Shown: piece by piece, positions 1 to 6,380 of the stretch
Numbering within the stretch: position 1 is the first letter of the stretch
Layout: each line of letters opens with the position of its first letter
Source: a virus
Virus record (IMG/VR): IMGVR_UViG_3300037488_001445
Span: 1-45,713 of that record
Reading direction: 5' to 3' (one strand)
Length of the DNA: 45,713 nucleotides
The notes under the pieces: generated by a model
What the model was told of the DNA's origin: nothing
Seen by the model: the letters and a program-made list of their open reading frames with translations, nothing else
The model's database searches: none
Made by a program: the position numbers and the translations under genes

Positions 1-127
1 GTTCCGCCACGAGCGCGTCGAGGGCTACACGCGCAGGCTGAACCTGCAGCCGAGCATGATCGCGCGGCACATCGACGAGCAGATCCGATTCTCGGTCCTG
101 CAGCCGACGATCCGCGACACGTTGCGC
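1..127. repeat. Terminal direct repeat, left copy (circular overlap)
   Basis: These bases are identical to 45587-45713. The repeat lies wholly inside the giant reading frame and the frame is kept across the join. A 127-base exact overlap is what a de Bruijn assembler run with k=127 leaves at the ends of a circular contig. I therefore read it as an assembly overlap on a circular or circularly permuted genome, not as a packaged terminal repeat. A real short terminal repeat, as in T7, cannot be fully excluded from sequence alone. Confidence 0.93.
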
Positions 128-1315
128 ATCCTCAACGACGGCGACATCGCGGGCGCGCTGCAGACGGTGGACCACAGTGCCAAGGAGCTGATGCTGCTGC
201 CGTGGTTGCAGCGGGTCGCCAACCAGAGCAGCACGAAGCGCGGCGCCCTGCCGATCTGGGATCGGTTCGTATCGTCCATCACGCGCAACAGCGTGCTGGC
301 GTCGATGGCTTTCTCGATCAGCCAAGCACTGCAGAACACGGCCAACGTGTTCCCGGCCCTGCTGAAGGTCGGCCCGGTGCATCTGGCCGGCGCGTTCGGG
401 TGGTATCTCCACAACCCGATGGAGGCCACGAGGGAGGTGCGCAAGGCGTCGGCGTTCATGCGAGCCAAGGTCGAGGCCAACCTGCGCGAAACGCACTCGC
501 GCATCCGGTCGATCGAGCTGGCGCAGGGCGACCTGGGCAAGGGACTGGAGTGGATGCGCCTGCACTCCCAGTTCTTGATGCAGACCACGCAGTCGTGGGG
601 CGAGATCATCGCCTGGCGCGCGGCCTACCAGCAACACCTGGCGCAGCGGAAGGGCTGGGCGACCGAGGACGTGCTGCACGCCGATGCCGTGGCGCACGCG
701 GACAGCATCGTCATCCAGACCCAGGGCGACCAGAACCCCGAGTCGCAGGCCGCCTACGCGACCGGCACGCCGCTGATCAAAGCGCTGTTCCTGTTCCAGG
801 GCTACTTCAGCACGATGGCGAACCTGAACGCGACCTCGTTCGCCCGGCTCTACCGCGACATGGGGTGGAAGATGGTCTACTCCCCGCGCACCGCCATGGC
901 GTGGTTCCTGGGCATGGCCGCCCCGATGTTCGTCGGTGACGCGATCGCCCGGATGCTGACGGATCGCTGGGACGATGAGGAAGACGACGACTGGACCGAC
1001 CCGGTGCTGCGGTCGTTCACCACCTCGCAGTGGAGTGGGTTGACGGCAATGGTCCCCGGAGTTGGCCCGATCCTGCGCGCCGGTGCCGCGAGCTACGACG
1101 ACAAGCCGTTCAACGACCGCATCGACGTGTCGCCGGTGATCTCGGCGCTGACGATGGCGACGATCGGGATCGGGCGACTCTACGGCCGCCTGGAGGCAGG
1201 CAAGCCGTTTGAGTTCCGCCAGTGGCACGACCTCGCGACCATGATGACTGTCTGGTCGGGGGTGCCCTTCTCCGCGGTCACCAAGAACGTGCGGATGCTG
1301 GGGCTGGACGACTAA
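1..1315 (+). CDS. Giant polyvalent virion protein, C-terminal part (residues ~4298-4734)
   Basis: This is the 3' end of the gene that starts at 32697 and runs off the right edge; the reading frame (codons starting at 2, 5, 8...) continues exactly. It codes for about the last 437 residues and stops at TAA 1313-1315. The part holds three hydrophobic stretches: near nt 290-420, nt 770-960 (around the LFLFQGYFSTMANL segment, followed by a Trp/Met/Gly-rich stretch) and nt 1130-1180. An acidic DEEDDD run lies between the last two. Such hydrophobic C-terminal domains are common at the ends of phage polyvalent proteins, and membrane insertion during ejection is a reasonable inference. An internal ATG at 56 should not be taken as a start, because the frame is open upstream. 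See the entry at 32697 for the whole protein. Confidence 0.9.
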   Translation, partial: FRHERVEGYTRRLNLQPSMIARHIDEQIRFSVLQPTIRDTLRILNDGDIAGALQTVDHSAKELMLLPWLQRVANQSSTKRGALPIWDRFVSSITRNSVLASMAFSISQALQNTANVFPALLKVGPVHLAGAFGWYLHNPMEATREVRKASAFMRAKVEANLRETHSRIRSIELAQGDLGKGLEWMRLHSQFLMQTTQSWGEIIAWRAAYQQHLAQRKGWATEDVLHADAVAHADSIVIQTQGDQNPESQAAYATGTPLIKALFLFQGYFSTMANLNATSFARLYRDMGWKMVYSPRTAMAWFLGMAAPMFVGDAIARMLTDRWDDEEDDDWTDPVLRSFTTSQWSGLTAMVPGVGPILRAGAASYDDKPFNDRIDVSPVISALTMATIGIGRLYGRLEAGKPFEFRQWHDLATMMTVWSGVPFSAVTKNVRMLGLDD

Positions 1316-1682
1316 GCGGAGGGACACTTAGCCCGGTGTCCCTCCGTGTCCCTAAGCGCACGGAAGCGCAAAACAAGCGCAGCGCTTCCGTGCGCTTCCC
1401 GGTGCTAGCCCGTCCCGCGGTCCTAAGTCGTTGCGGGACGCGGGACGGTCGCGCACGGGTGCCGGCCGTTCCCGGCCGTTCCAGAACGTTCCAGAACGGC
1501 GAGATGGGCACGAACGGGCATTGCCCGTCTTTGCCCATCAAGCGAAAAGAAGGGAGAGTAGGCAGTTGCCTTTGTGCCTACTTCGCACGCGCAAGCGGAA
1601 AGCTGGCAGAGTTGGCAGTTGCCAACTGCTAGCCGGGGTTGGGCGTTCCGCTTTCCGCCAGCCGCCGACCTACGAACTGGGC
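1316..1682. other. Hairpin-rich non-coding region after the giant gene
   Basis: I found no convincing gene in these 367 bases, but they are dense in perfect inverted repeats: 1318-1327/1336-1345 (10 bp), 1356-1369/1382-1395 (14 bp), 1411-1418/1433-1440 (8 bp), 1475-1481/1494-1500 (7 bp), 1503-1510/1532-1539 (8 bp, enclosing 1514-1520/1522-1528), 1558-1564/1575-1581 (7 bp), 1595-1603/1650-1658 (9 bp, enclosing 1611-1617/1620-1626). The series tiles almost the whole gap. Possible roles are a cluster of terminators, a structured RNA, a replication origin or a packaging site; the sequence does not decide. Confidence 0.75.
1318..1345 (+). terminator. Hairpin just after the giant gene stop, probable terminator
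   Basis: A perfect 10-bp stem (1318-1327 with 1336-1345) and an 8-base loop begin three bases after the TAA of the giant gene. There is no T-run behind it, so it is not a textbook intrinsic terminator. Its place at the end of the longest operon supports termination or 3'-end protection. Confidence 0.5.
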
Positions 1683-2072
1683 ATGGATGCCACCCAGCTG
1701 CAGACCCAGGTCGCCCAACTCCAAGAGGCAGTCGAGGCGATTGGATCGAGCCTGTCGCAGGTGCGGTCCGGCCAGCTGGTGGTGGGCAAACAGACGAGGG
1801 TGACGATCGGCTCCGCCTGTGCTGTCGGCGCCCTGGTCCTGGCCGGCGTGGTCGCCTACCTGGGCGGCCAGCAGACGCTGCGCACCGAACTGCTGGTGTC
1901 GCAGCAGAAGGTGCAGGAGAGTATCCTGCTCCTGCAGAACGACGTCCTGGGGCTGCGCCGCAGCCTCGAGCAGACCGACCGGTCGATCATTCACCACGCC
2001 GACCTGCGCGAATGGAGCCTCGCTCTGCGCGCGTCGAACCCCAACCTGCAGGTGCCCGATGTCCCCCGCTGA
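1683..2072 (+). CDS. Single-pass membrane protein, candidate inner-membrane spanin (or holin)
   Basis: 129 residues. Residues 1-39 are Gln-rich and look coiled-coil forming. Residues 40-61 are one clear transmembrane segment (Ala/Val/Leu/Gly). Residues 62-129 are polar with heptad-like Leu spacing. The last 14 bases overlap the start of a lipoprotein gene. A single N-proximal membrane span followed by a coiled periplasmic part, overlapping a lipoprotein gene, is the usual arrangement of two-component spanins, which fuse the inner and outer membranes at the last step of lysis. No endolysin lies beside it, and the protein could instead be a one-span holin. The ATG at 1683 was chosen because it follows the hairpin-rich gap and the protein begins cleanly there; a longer frame upstream runs through the inverted repeats and is unlikely. 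Its position between the late operon and a convergent terminator fits a lysis cassette. Confidence 0.6.
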   Translation: MDATQLQTQVAQLQEAVEAIGSSLSQVRSGQLVVGKQTRVTIGSACAVGALVLAGVVAYLGGQQTLRTELLVSQQKVQESILLLQNDVLGLRRSLEQTDRSIIHHADLREWSLALRASNPNLQVPDVPR

Positions 2073-2556
2073 ATCACTCCTCGCCCGCTTCCCTGCCATC
2101 CTCACGATCGGCCGCACCATGCTGGTGCTGGCTGTTGCCTGCCTGCTGGCGTGCCTGCTCACCGCATGCGCTAGCTCGGCGGAGGCGATCCAAGCCGCCC
2201 CCGCGGTCGCCGGCGCCATCGGCACGATCGCCGCGGCGTGGGTCGCCTCGCTGCAGCAGACGGGCGCCATCACGCCCGAGCAGGCCGCCGAGTGGCAGGT
2301 CATGGTCGGCGGGATCCAGAGCACCGTCGACGCCTTCCAACTGGCGGCGAAGGCGACTGCGCAGGCGATCGGTCAGGTCCGAGCGGACCTCGCCGCGACC
2401 AAGGCCGGCGGCATCACGACCGAGCAGGTGGTCGCCGGCAGCGCTCTGGCCACGACCGCGGCAGTCGCCGCCGTGCAGAAGCTCCGCGGCCCGAGCGCCA
2501 CGCCGGACGAGCGGCAGCGTCGCCGCGGCGGGCAGTCGCCCACCAACGCGCACTGA
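2059..2556 (+). CDS. Lipoprotein, candidate outer-membrane spanin partner
   Basis: 165 residues. The N-terminus has a hydrophobic stretch (about 21-36) ending in the lipobox L34-T-A-C37, so it should be exported, lipidated on Cys37 and anchored in a membrane. The mature part is rich in Ala, Thr and Gln, with two further weakly hydrophobic helices (about 45-65 and 125-142). The start overlaps the preceding membrane-protein gene by 14 bases in another frame, the signature that suggests a spanin pair. Against this, outer spanins are usually short and proline-rich, whereas this one is long and alanine-rich. An unrelated phage lipoprotein, for example one for exclusion or host-surface alteration, is the alternative. 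The lipoprotein call itself is firm; the spanin role is inference. Confidence 0.65.
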   Translation: MSPAESLLARFPAILTIGRTMLVLAVACLLACLLTACASSAEAIQAAPAVAGAIGTIAAAWVASLQQTGAITPEQAAEWQVMVGGIQSTVDAFQLAAKATAQAIGQVRADLAATKAGGITTEQVVAGSALATTAAVAAVQKLRGPSATPDERQRRRGGQSPTNAH

Positions 2557-2560
2557 AAAG

Positions 2561-2583
2561 CGAGGGGGGCTACTCCCCCCTCG
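2561..2583. terminator. Bidirectional terminator between convergent operons
   Basis: A perfect 9-bp G/C stem (2561-2569 with 2575-2583) and a 5-base loop lie between the + strand lipoprotein gene (stop at 2556) and the - strand recombination operon (stop at 2633). Read on the - strand, the stem is followed by CTTTT, so it is a good intrinsic terminator for the - operon. It may also stop + strand transcripts. Confidence 0.75.
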
Positions 2584-2632
2584 TTGGCCCAACTGCGCAG
2601 CGTGGTCGAGCCGCGCAGCCGCAGGCCGAGTG

Positions 2633-3412
2633 TCACGCGTACTGGGTCGCCTTGGCGAGCTCCGCGAACCGCTTGTCGTATCCGGCGCGGACTGCCTTCT
2701 TGCCCGCCGAGTCGAGCTTCGGCACGACCCGGCCGAGGTAAACCTGCAGCGCCGGGATCGTCTGGATGGACTCCATCTCGCTCAGGACCTCGACGTCGGA
2801 GTATCCAGCATCCTCCTCCGATGGCGTGGCTGGCTCCTGCTGCGACGAAGGCTGGTCGGCCTGCTGTTCGCCCTTCTTGGCGAAAGCCTTCTGGACAGCC
2901 TTCTCGGCCTTCTGGGCAGCCTTGGCCTTGGTCTGCTGCTCGAGGAAATCCGCCTGCGTCCGGGTGTTCGCCTGCGCCCGCTGCTGCGGCTGGACGCCTT
3001 GGCTGGCGTTGCCGTCATCGTCGGTCTCGGACAAGCAGAGCAGTGCCTTGATCTGCTGGCGGCGCCAGTAGGTGCAGCACGAGGCCAGCGCATGGGTGCC
3101 GGTGCGATCCGGTGCCAGCAGGTGCTGCGTCTCGATGCGCTCACCGGACGCGGCATGCCAGAGCTGGGTCGTGAGAATCGGCGAGCGCGGGTCCAGCATC
3201 TCCAGTCGCTGCATCAGGAGCAGACCCTCGGCGTGCAGCGCCGGCTCGACGCTGGCGAGCACGCTCTCGAGGGTGGCGTAGTCCGACCCGTAATGGTCGT
3301 TCTTGCGGTCGCGGGTGGCGGAGCCGAACTGCTGCTTGGCCTTCAGCAGAGCCGGCAGCAACTTGAGCGGGGGGAGGGTGACGGGAGCGGGCGCGAGGTT
3401 CGTGTCGGTCAT
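2633..3412 (-). CDS. erf: ERF-family single-strand DNA annealing protein
   Basis: 259 residues. Residues about 15-125 carry the hallmarks of the ERF superfamily: a conserved block near 37-60 (KNDHYGSDYATLESVL), then an Ala/Glu-Gly turn, a THALASCCTYWRRQQ stretch that matches the 'TYARRY' block, and an LLCLSETDDDGNA block. ERF proteins form rings on single-stranded DNA and anneal complementary strands in phage recombination and genome circularisation. The middle (about 135-200) is a Gln/Lys/Ala-rich linker. A small C-terminal domain (about 200-259) ends with a repeated Ala-Lys pattern. It lies 25 bases downstream of a RecB-like nuclease on the same strand, the common pairing of an annealing protein and its exonuclease. 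The two are the only genes on the - strand. Confidence 0.9.
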   Translation of the reverse strand: MTDTNLAPAPVTLPPLKLLPALLKAKQQFGSATRDRKNDHYGSDYATLESVLASVEPALHAEGLLLMQRLEMLDPRSPILTTQLWHAASGERIETQHLLAPDRTGTHALASCCTYWRRQQIKALLCLSETDDDGNASQGVQPQQRAQANTRTQADFLEQQTKAKAAQKAEKAVQKAFAKKGEQQADQPSSQQEPATPSEEDAGYSDVEVLSEMESIQTIPALQVYLGRVVPKLDSAGKKAVRAGYDKRFAELAKATQYA

Positions 3413-3437
3413 GGTAGGTCTCGAGTGAGGGGGTGGA

Positions 3438-4271
3438 TCAGAAGGCGGGGACGAGGGCGGGGCTGGCCCAGTCGGGCCGGTAGCCGTTGGCGGCCTGCCA
3501 TGTGAAGAGCAAGCCGAGGAAGGTGTGCCATCCCTGCTGCAGGTCGGGCTCGTCGGCCCAGACGATGGCCGCGTTGGGGTTGGCCCGGTCGATGAACACG
3601 ATCCCGGTGCGCGCCTGCGGCATGCCCAACGCGTCGCGCGTCGAGGCGAGCTGCATCAGGTGGTCATCCCAGAGACGCTCATCGCTGATGCTCTTCCCCG
3701 CCTTGACCTCCTTGGTCTTGAAGTCGAGCACGCAGCCATGGCCGCCGAACGCGCTGCGGCAGAAGGCATCGGCAGTCGTGCCGTAGCCAAGGATCGAGAC
3801 GACCGTCTGCTCGGTGGTCCACGCATCACGCGGAGCGATCTGGGTGAGCAGCGCACCGACCGCTGCGACCCAGGGGTCGGACCAGTCGCTGGTGGCCAAG
3901 AACGCGTCGATGGTCGCGTGCAGTTCGCTGCCGCGGCGGGCGCTCTCGATCGCGGTCTTGCTGCTGTCCTCGAGGATGCGCTCGATGTAAGCCTCGTCGC
4001 TCTCGCCGGTGGCGCGCGGCAGCGTCAGGGCTGCCATGAGCACCTGCTGCTCGCGCCAGTTGTTGAGCTGCTTCTTGTCCTTGATCTGGCGGATGGTGCT
4101 CTGGCCGGGAGCCAGTTGCAGTTCGCGAGCCTGCCGCAGGGTGACGTCGACCATCTTGGTCGGCTCGCCCTTCTTCTGCGTCTTCGCCGGCACCTGCTCG
4201 ACGAGGGTGGCGTGTCGGTCGTACCAGTGGCCGGATTCAGTCTTGCGCTTCGGAGTGTTTGTGGTGGTCAT
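3438..4271 (-). CDS. RecB/Cas4-like PD-(D/E)XK exonuclease
   Basis: 277 residues from the ATG at 4271. The motif order is that of phage RecB-like nucleases: a helix with Glu116 (RGSELHATID), Glu154, Asp168 in the GTTADAF turn, and Asp183-Phe-Lys185 in CVLDFKTKE, the D-x-K catalytic core. These enzymes chew duplex DNA to give single strands for an annealing protein; the ERF gene directly downstream is the expected partner. The frame is open for a further 115 codons upstream, but that stretch runs back through the divergent gene start and lacks family features, so the short form is chosen. No strong ribosome site was seen. Metal-dependent nuclease activity follows from the family; the link with ERF is inferred from adjacency. 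Confidence 0.8.
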   Translation of the reverse strand: MTTTNTPKRKTESGHWYDRHATLVEQVPAKTQKKGEPTKMVDVTLRQARELQLAPGQSTIRQIKDKKQLNNWREQQVLMAALTLPRATGESDEAYIERILEDSSKTAIESARRGSELHATIDAFLATSDWSDPWVAAVGALLTQIAPRDAWTTEQTVVSILGYGTTADAFCRSAFGGHGCVLDFKTKEVKAGKSISDERLWDDHLMQLASTRDALGMPQARTGIVFIDRANPNAAIVWADEPDLQQGWHTFLGLLFTWQAANGYRPDWASPALVPAF

Positions 4272-4343
4272 GCGTGGCACTGTAGCGTCATCACACCGCA
4301 GCGCAAGGGTAGTGCGAGAAATCTTTGCGGCTACGCTGCCGGG
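4272..4343. promoter_or_regulatory. Divergent intergenic region between exonuclease and resolvase genes
   Basis: This 72-base gap is the only divergent gene junction in the genome, so it must hold control signals for the leftward recombination operon and probably for the rightward early operon. On the - strand a weak sigma70-like pair can be drawn (TTGCGC, 16 bases, TACAGT), with only partial match. A TGTGATG sequence on the - strand (around 4291-4298) resembles the TGTGATAGC motif found near 4790 and 6067. No strong ribosome site is visible for either gene. Confidence 0.45.
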
Positions 4344-4772
4344 ATGGACACCCGACTCGACGTCGCGAGCCTCGCCGCCCCGATTCGCCTGCAGGCCCCC
4401 TGGCCGCCCCGCGAGGCGTCCCCGAACTGGAGCGGGCACTGGCGGTGCAAGCACCGGGCACTGAAGAGCTACGCGTTCGCGGCCGGCCTGGTGCTCGGCC
4501 CGCAGATCAGCCGGCAGACGCGGCCGTGGCTGCAGGCCGCAGACCCGATCGAGGTGGCCATCGCGATGTTCCCGCCGCCGGCGAAGCGTGGGGCGAAGGC
4601 TCGAGCGCGCGACCACGACAACGCGCTGGGCAGCTGCAAGCGACTGCTCGACGTCGTGGCCAGAATGCTGGGCGTGGACGACCGTCTGTTCCGGCCGCGT
4701 CTAGTGATCGGCGACCCGGTGGACGGCGGCCGGGTGGACCTCGTGCTGCAGCCGTTCCGGGTTGGCGATTGA
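4344..4772 (+). CDS. RusA-like Holliday-junction resolvase
   Basis: 142 residues. It follows the RusA plan: an N-terminal strand region with PPREASPNWSGHWR (the family's 'SPNxRxHWR' block), a central variable part, then the acidic active-site block Asp90, Asp92-Asn93, Lys99 and Asp103, followed by VDD (111-113) and a short terminal strand. RusA enzymes are small homodimeric nucleases that cut four-way junctions made by recombination or branched replication, clearing DNA for packaging. The gene sits next to the ERF/exonuclease operon but on the opposite strand, so the three probably act in one recombination pathway. A consensus promoter for the next genes overlaps its 3' end. Confidence 0.88.
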   Translation: MDTRLDVASLAAPIRLQAPWPPREASPNWSGHWRCKHRALKSYAFAAGLVLGPQISRQTRPWLQAADPIEVAIAMFPPPAKRGAKARARDHDNALGSCKRLLDVVARMLGVDDRLFRPRLVIGDPVDGGRVDLVLQPFRVGD

Positions 4773-4797
4773 CAGCGGCGTGGCCGCGGGCTATCAC
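4769..4797 (+). promoter_or_regulatory. Strong sigma70-type promoter for the small-gene operon
   Basis: A perfect -35 box TTGACA (4769-4774) is followed after 17 bases by TATCAC (4792-4797; four of six matches to TATAAT). The next ATG starts at 4804, where transcription should begin, so the message may be leaderless. The -35 box overlaps the TGA stop of the resolvase gene. This is the best host-type promoter I found and would drive genes 4804-10659. Confidence 0.65.
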
Positions 4798-4803
4798 ACG
4801 GCC

Positions 4804-5019
4804 ATGATCACGAACCCCACCGCTGTGCCTTCGGCGCGGCGCAAAGCTGCCGAGGAAGGTGCCATCGTTTACCGCGGCAGTCCCTGCCCCAAGTGCAACA
4901 GCCGGCAGCGCTACGTGCTGTCTGGTCGCTGCCGAGCCTGCCAGACCGCGACCGCGAAGGCGGCTCGCATCAGCCTGCGAGAACTGCGCGCCGCCGCGCG
5001 CAAGGAGCAACAACCATGA
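4804..5019 (+). CDS. Small zinc-ribbon protein
   Basis: 71 residues. Two Cys pairs, C28-P-K-C31 and C43-R-A-C46, form a likely four-cysteine zinc knuckle, with a basic Arg/Ala/Lys-rich C-terminal helix that could touch nucleic acid. Similar tiny Cys4 proteins are common in phage early regions, but none of known exact function is matched here. An in-frame ATG at 4762 would add 14 residues but lies within the resolvase gene and upstream of the promoter's start point, so 4804 is preferred. The stop overlaps the next start in an ATGA, implying coupled translation. Confidence 0.7.
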   Translation: MITNPTAVPSARRKAAEEGAIVYRGSPCPKCNSRQRYVLSGRCRACQTATAKAARISLRELRAAARKEQQP

Positions 5020-5180
5020 CACCGTTGGACCGCTTGCTGCGCGACCTCGAGGTGGACTACGAGCTCGCCATGGAACGGCGCCGCGTGCGAGCGCAGCGCA
5101 AACACCAGGAACGGATGGCGCTCGTGGCCGCCGTGGTGCTATTCGTGGCGGGCTGCTGGCTCGCTGGGGTGGGGCTGTGA
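5016..5180 (+). CDS. Small membrane protein
   Basis: 54 residues. The first 33 residues are highly charged, with an acidic-then-basic helix. Residues about 34-52 form one hydrophobic span (Ala/Val/Leu/Phe/Gly) that ends the protein. It has the look of a tail-anchored membrane peptide, with the charged part in the cytoplasm. I do not recognise a family; a holin-like or host-takeover role is possible but unproven. It is joined to both neighbours by 4-base overlaps. Confidence 0.6.
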   Translation: MTPLDRLLRDLEVDYELAMERRRVRAQRKHQERMALVAAVVLFVAGCWLAGVGL

Positions 5181-5701
5181 GCCCTGGCGTTCTTCCCCAC
5201 CTGAGCGTGGGGGGTAGGGGGGACTCTGTACCGCAGGGTGGTTCTGTACCTGCCTTCCTGGCTGGTACCAGTACCAATAACAACCAGGAACCCAGGCACG
5301 AGCTCAACCTCGCGGATGTACTGCTGAGCCTTGGCCTCTGGGTGACGCGCCGCGACCACCGCGAACACACGGCGCAATTCGTCGAGGCTCTGGGCTTCAC
5401 GGCCGAGCAGGTGGAGCCGTTGCTGCGGCACATCATGGCGATGGCCGGGACGCAGAGCATCGGCGCCGGCGAGATCGTCAACCTGCTGCGCGACCGCGAT
5501 CGCTTGAAGGCAGCGGTCGAGGACTGGTCGAAGGTGGCGGCGAAGAACGCCGCGCGGCCTGCGCTGGCACCGGGCGAGGCTGTCCGCCGCATCGACAGCG
5601 AACGCGTGCGTCAGTTTGAACTGGACTGGGCGGATTACGAGCGCAGGAAGGCTCAAGGCTTGACCGACGAAACCCCGAGGAAACTCCCATGGCCGAAGTG
5701 A
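5177..5701 (+). CDS. Hypothetical early protein
   Basis: 174 residues from a GTG that overlaps the previous stop (GTGA). Residues 1-45 are Gly/Ser/Asn-rich and probably disordered. Residues about 45-105 look helical, with an HNLxx-like pattern around LGLWVTRRDHREHTAQFVEA. Residues 105-150 hold a charged region with a RDRDRLKAAV helix, and the C-terminus is basic. The start is uncertain because the first 40 codons have low complexity. No family is recognised. The gene overlaps the next one by 13 bases. Confidence 0.55.
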   Translation: MSPGVLPHLSVGGRGDSVPQGGSVPAFLAGTSTNNNQEPRHELNLADVLLSLGLWVTRRDHREHTAQFVEALGFTAEQVEPLLRHIMAMAGTQSIGAGEIVNLLRDRDRLKAAVEDWSKVAAKNAARPALAPGEAVRRIDSERVRQFELDWADYERRKAQGLTDETPRKLPWPK

Positions 5702-6057
5702 ACGACCGCAACTCCAAGTTCGACCCGAACGCATTCCTGGTGAAGAAGATGCAGGCCGCAACCATCGAAGCCGACCGGCAGCGAGTAGTGATCGCCAAGC
5801 TGGAGACGGAGCTGGTGAGCGCGAAGGCGCAGCTGCGCCGCTGGTCACCTCTCGGCAGTGACAGGGCGTGGGTGCCGAACGAACACGAGAAGTCGGACAT
5901 CCAGCACCTGCACGACATCGCGCGGGACGGACTGATGACAGAAAGCGAACTGGGCCAAGCCAGCATCGAGATCGAGCACACCCTGCTCGGCATTCGGTCG
6001 ACGTGGAAGTGGCCGGACAGCCGCGTGCGCTGTTTTGTGGCGATTGAAGTGGACTGA
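5689..6057 (+). CDS. Hypothetical coiled-coil protein
   Basis: 122 residues. Residues about 15-52 make a long helix with Lys/Glu/Ala heptads (VVIAKLETELVSAKAQLRRW), likely a coiled coil. The second half is mixed helix and strand with several Trp. No enzyme motif is seen. It starts with ATG 13 bases inside the preceding gene and belongs to the same coupled operon. The function is unknown. Confidence 0.6.
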   Translation: MAEVNDRNSKFDPNAFLVKKMQAATIEADRQRVVIAKLETELVSAKAQLRRWSPLGSDRAWVPNEHEKSDIQHLHDIARDGLMTESELGQASIEIEHTLLGIRSTWKWPDSRVRCFVAIEVD

Positions 6058-6075
6058 CCATCGCGCTGTGATAGC

Positions 6076-6297
6076 ATGCGCGGCATGACCACTCCCTCTC
6101 TTACTGCCGCGCGCGCCGCGGCTCCGATAATCTGCCGCCTAGCCGACCGCGGAATGCGGACCGAGGACATCGTCGAGCACCTGCTCGAGGTCACGGGCCT
6201 TCGCTTCGTCAAGCCAGAGGACGTTGAGCTCGTGCTGAACGAGGAGAGCGCTGCTCTTCTCGGTTGGAAGGCCGACCAGGACGAGGGCGACGAATGA
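6076..6297 (+). CDS. Small hypothetical protein
   Basis: 73 residues, or 70 if the second ATG at 6085 is used. The chain is mostly helical: an Ala-rich N-terminus, a RTEDIVEHLLEVTGL helix, and an acidic end (QDEGDE). It could be a small protein-binding or helix-turn-helix-like domain, but no signature is decisive. The gene follows an 18-base gap that includes a TGTGATAGC motif, so an extra promoter or operator may precede it. Its stop overlaps the next tiny gene (ATGA). Confidence 0.55.
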   Translation: MRGMTTPSLTAARAAAPIICRLADRGMRTEDIVEHLLEVTGLRFVKPEDVELVLNEESAALLGWKADQDEGDE

Positions 6298-6380
6298 GCC
6301 GCCGCGCACGCGTGCGGCTCGAGCGTTGGGGCGCGAAGTTGCTGCTGCTGGGGTTCCTTGCCATGGCTCTGTTCGCATGA
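6294..6380 (+). CDS. Micro-protein of 28 residues with one membrane span
   Basis: The first 15 residues carry six Arg and a Lys, and residues about 16-28 are Leu/Ala/Phe-rich. The layout is that of a positively charged N-terminus with a short membrane anchor. The gene starts in an ATGA overlap with the gene before it and ends in an ATGA overlap with the gene after it. That symmetrical coupling is the main reason to believe it is translated. The function is unknown. Confidence 0.45.
   Translation: MSRRARVRLERWGAKLLLLGFLAMALFA

Noticed and set aside
56-1315. A free-standing 419-residue gene at the window start
   Set aside because: The frame is open upstream to the window edge and joins the giant gene exactly through the 127-base overlap.
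1574-3505. A 643-codon + strand frame running through the lysis-like genes and the recombination operon
   Set aside because: It crosses two well-supported + genes, a terminator and the antisense of erf; its product is Arg/Pro/Leu-rich shadow sequence of GC-rich DNA.
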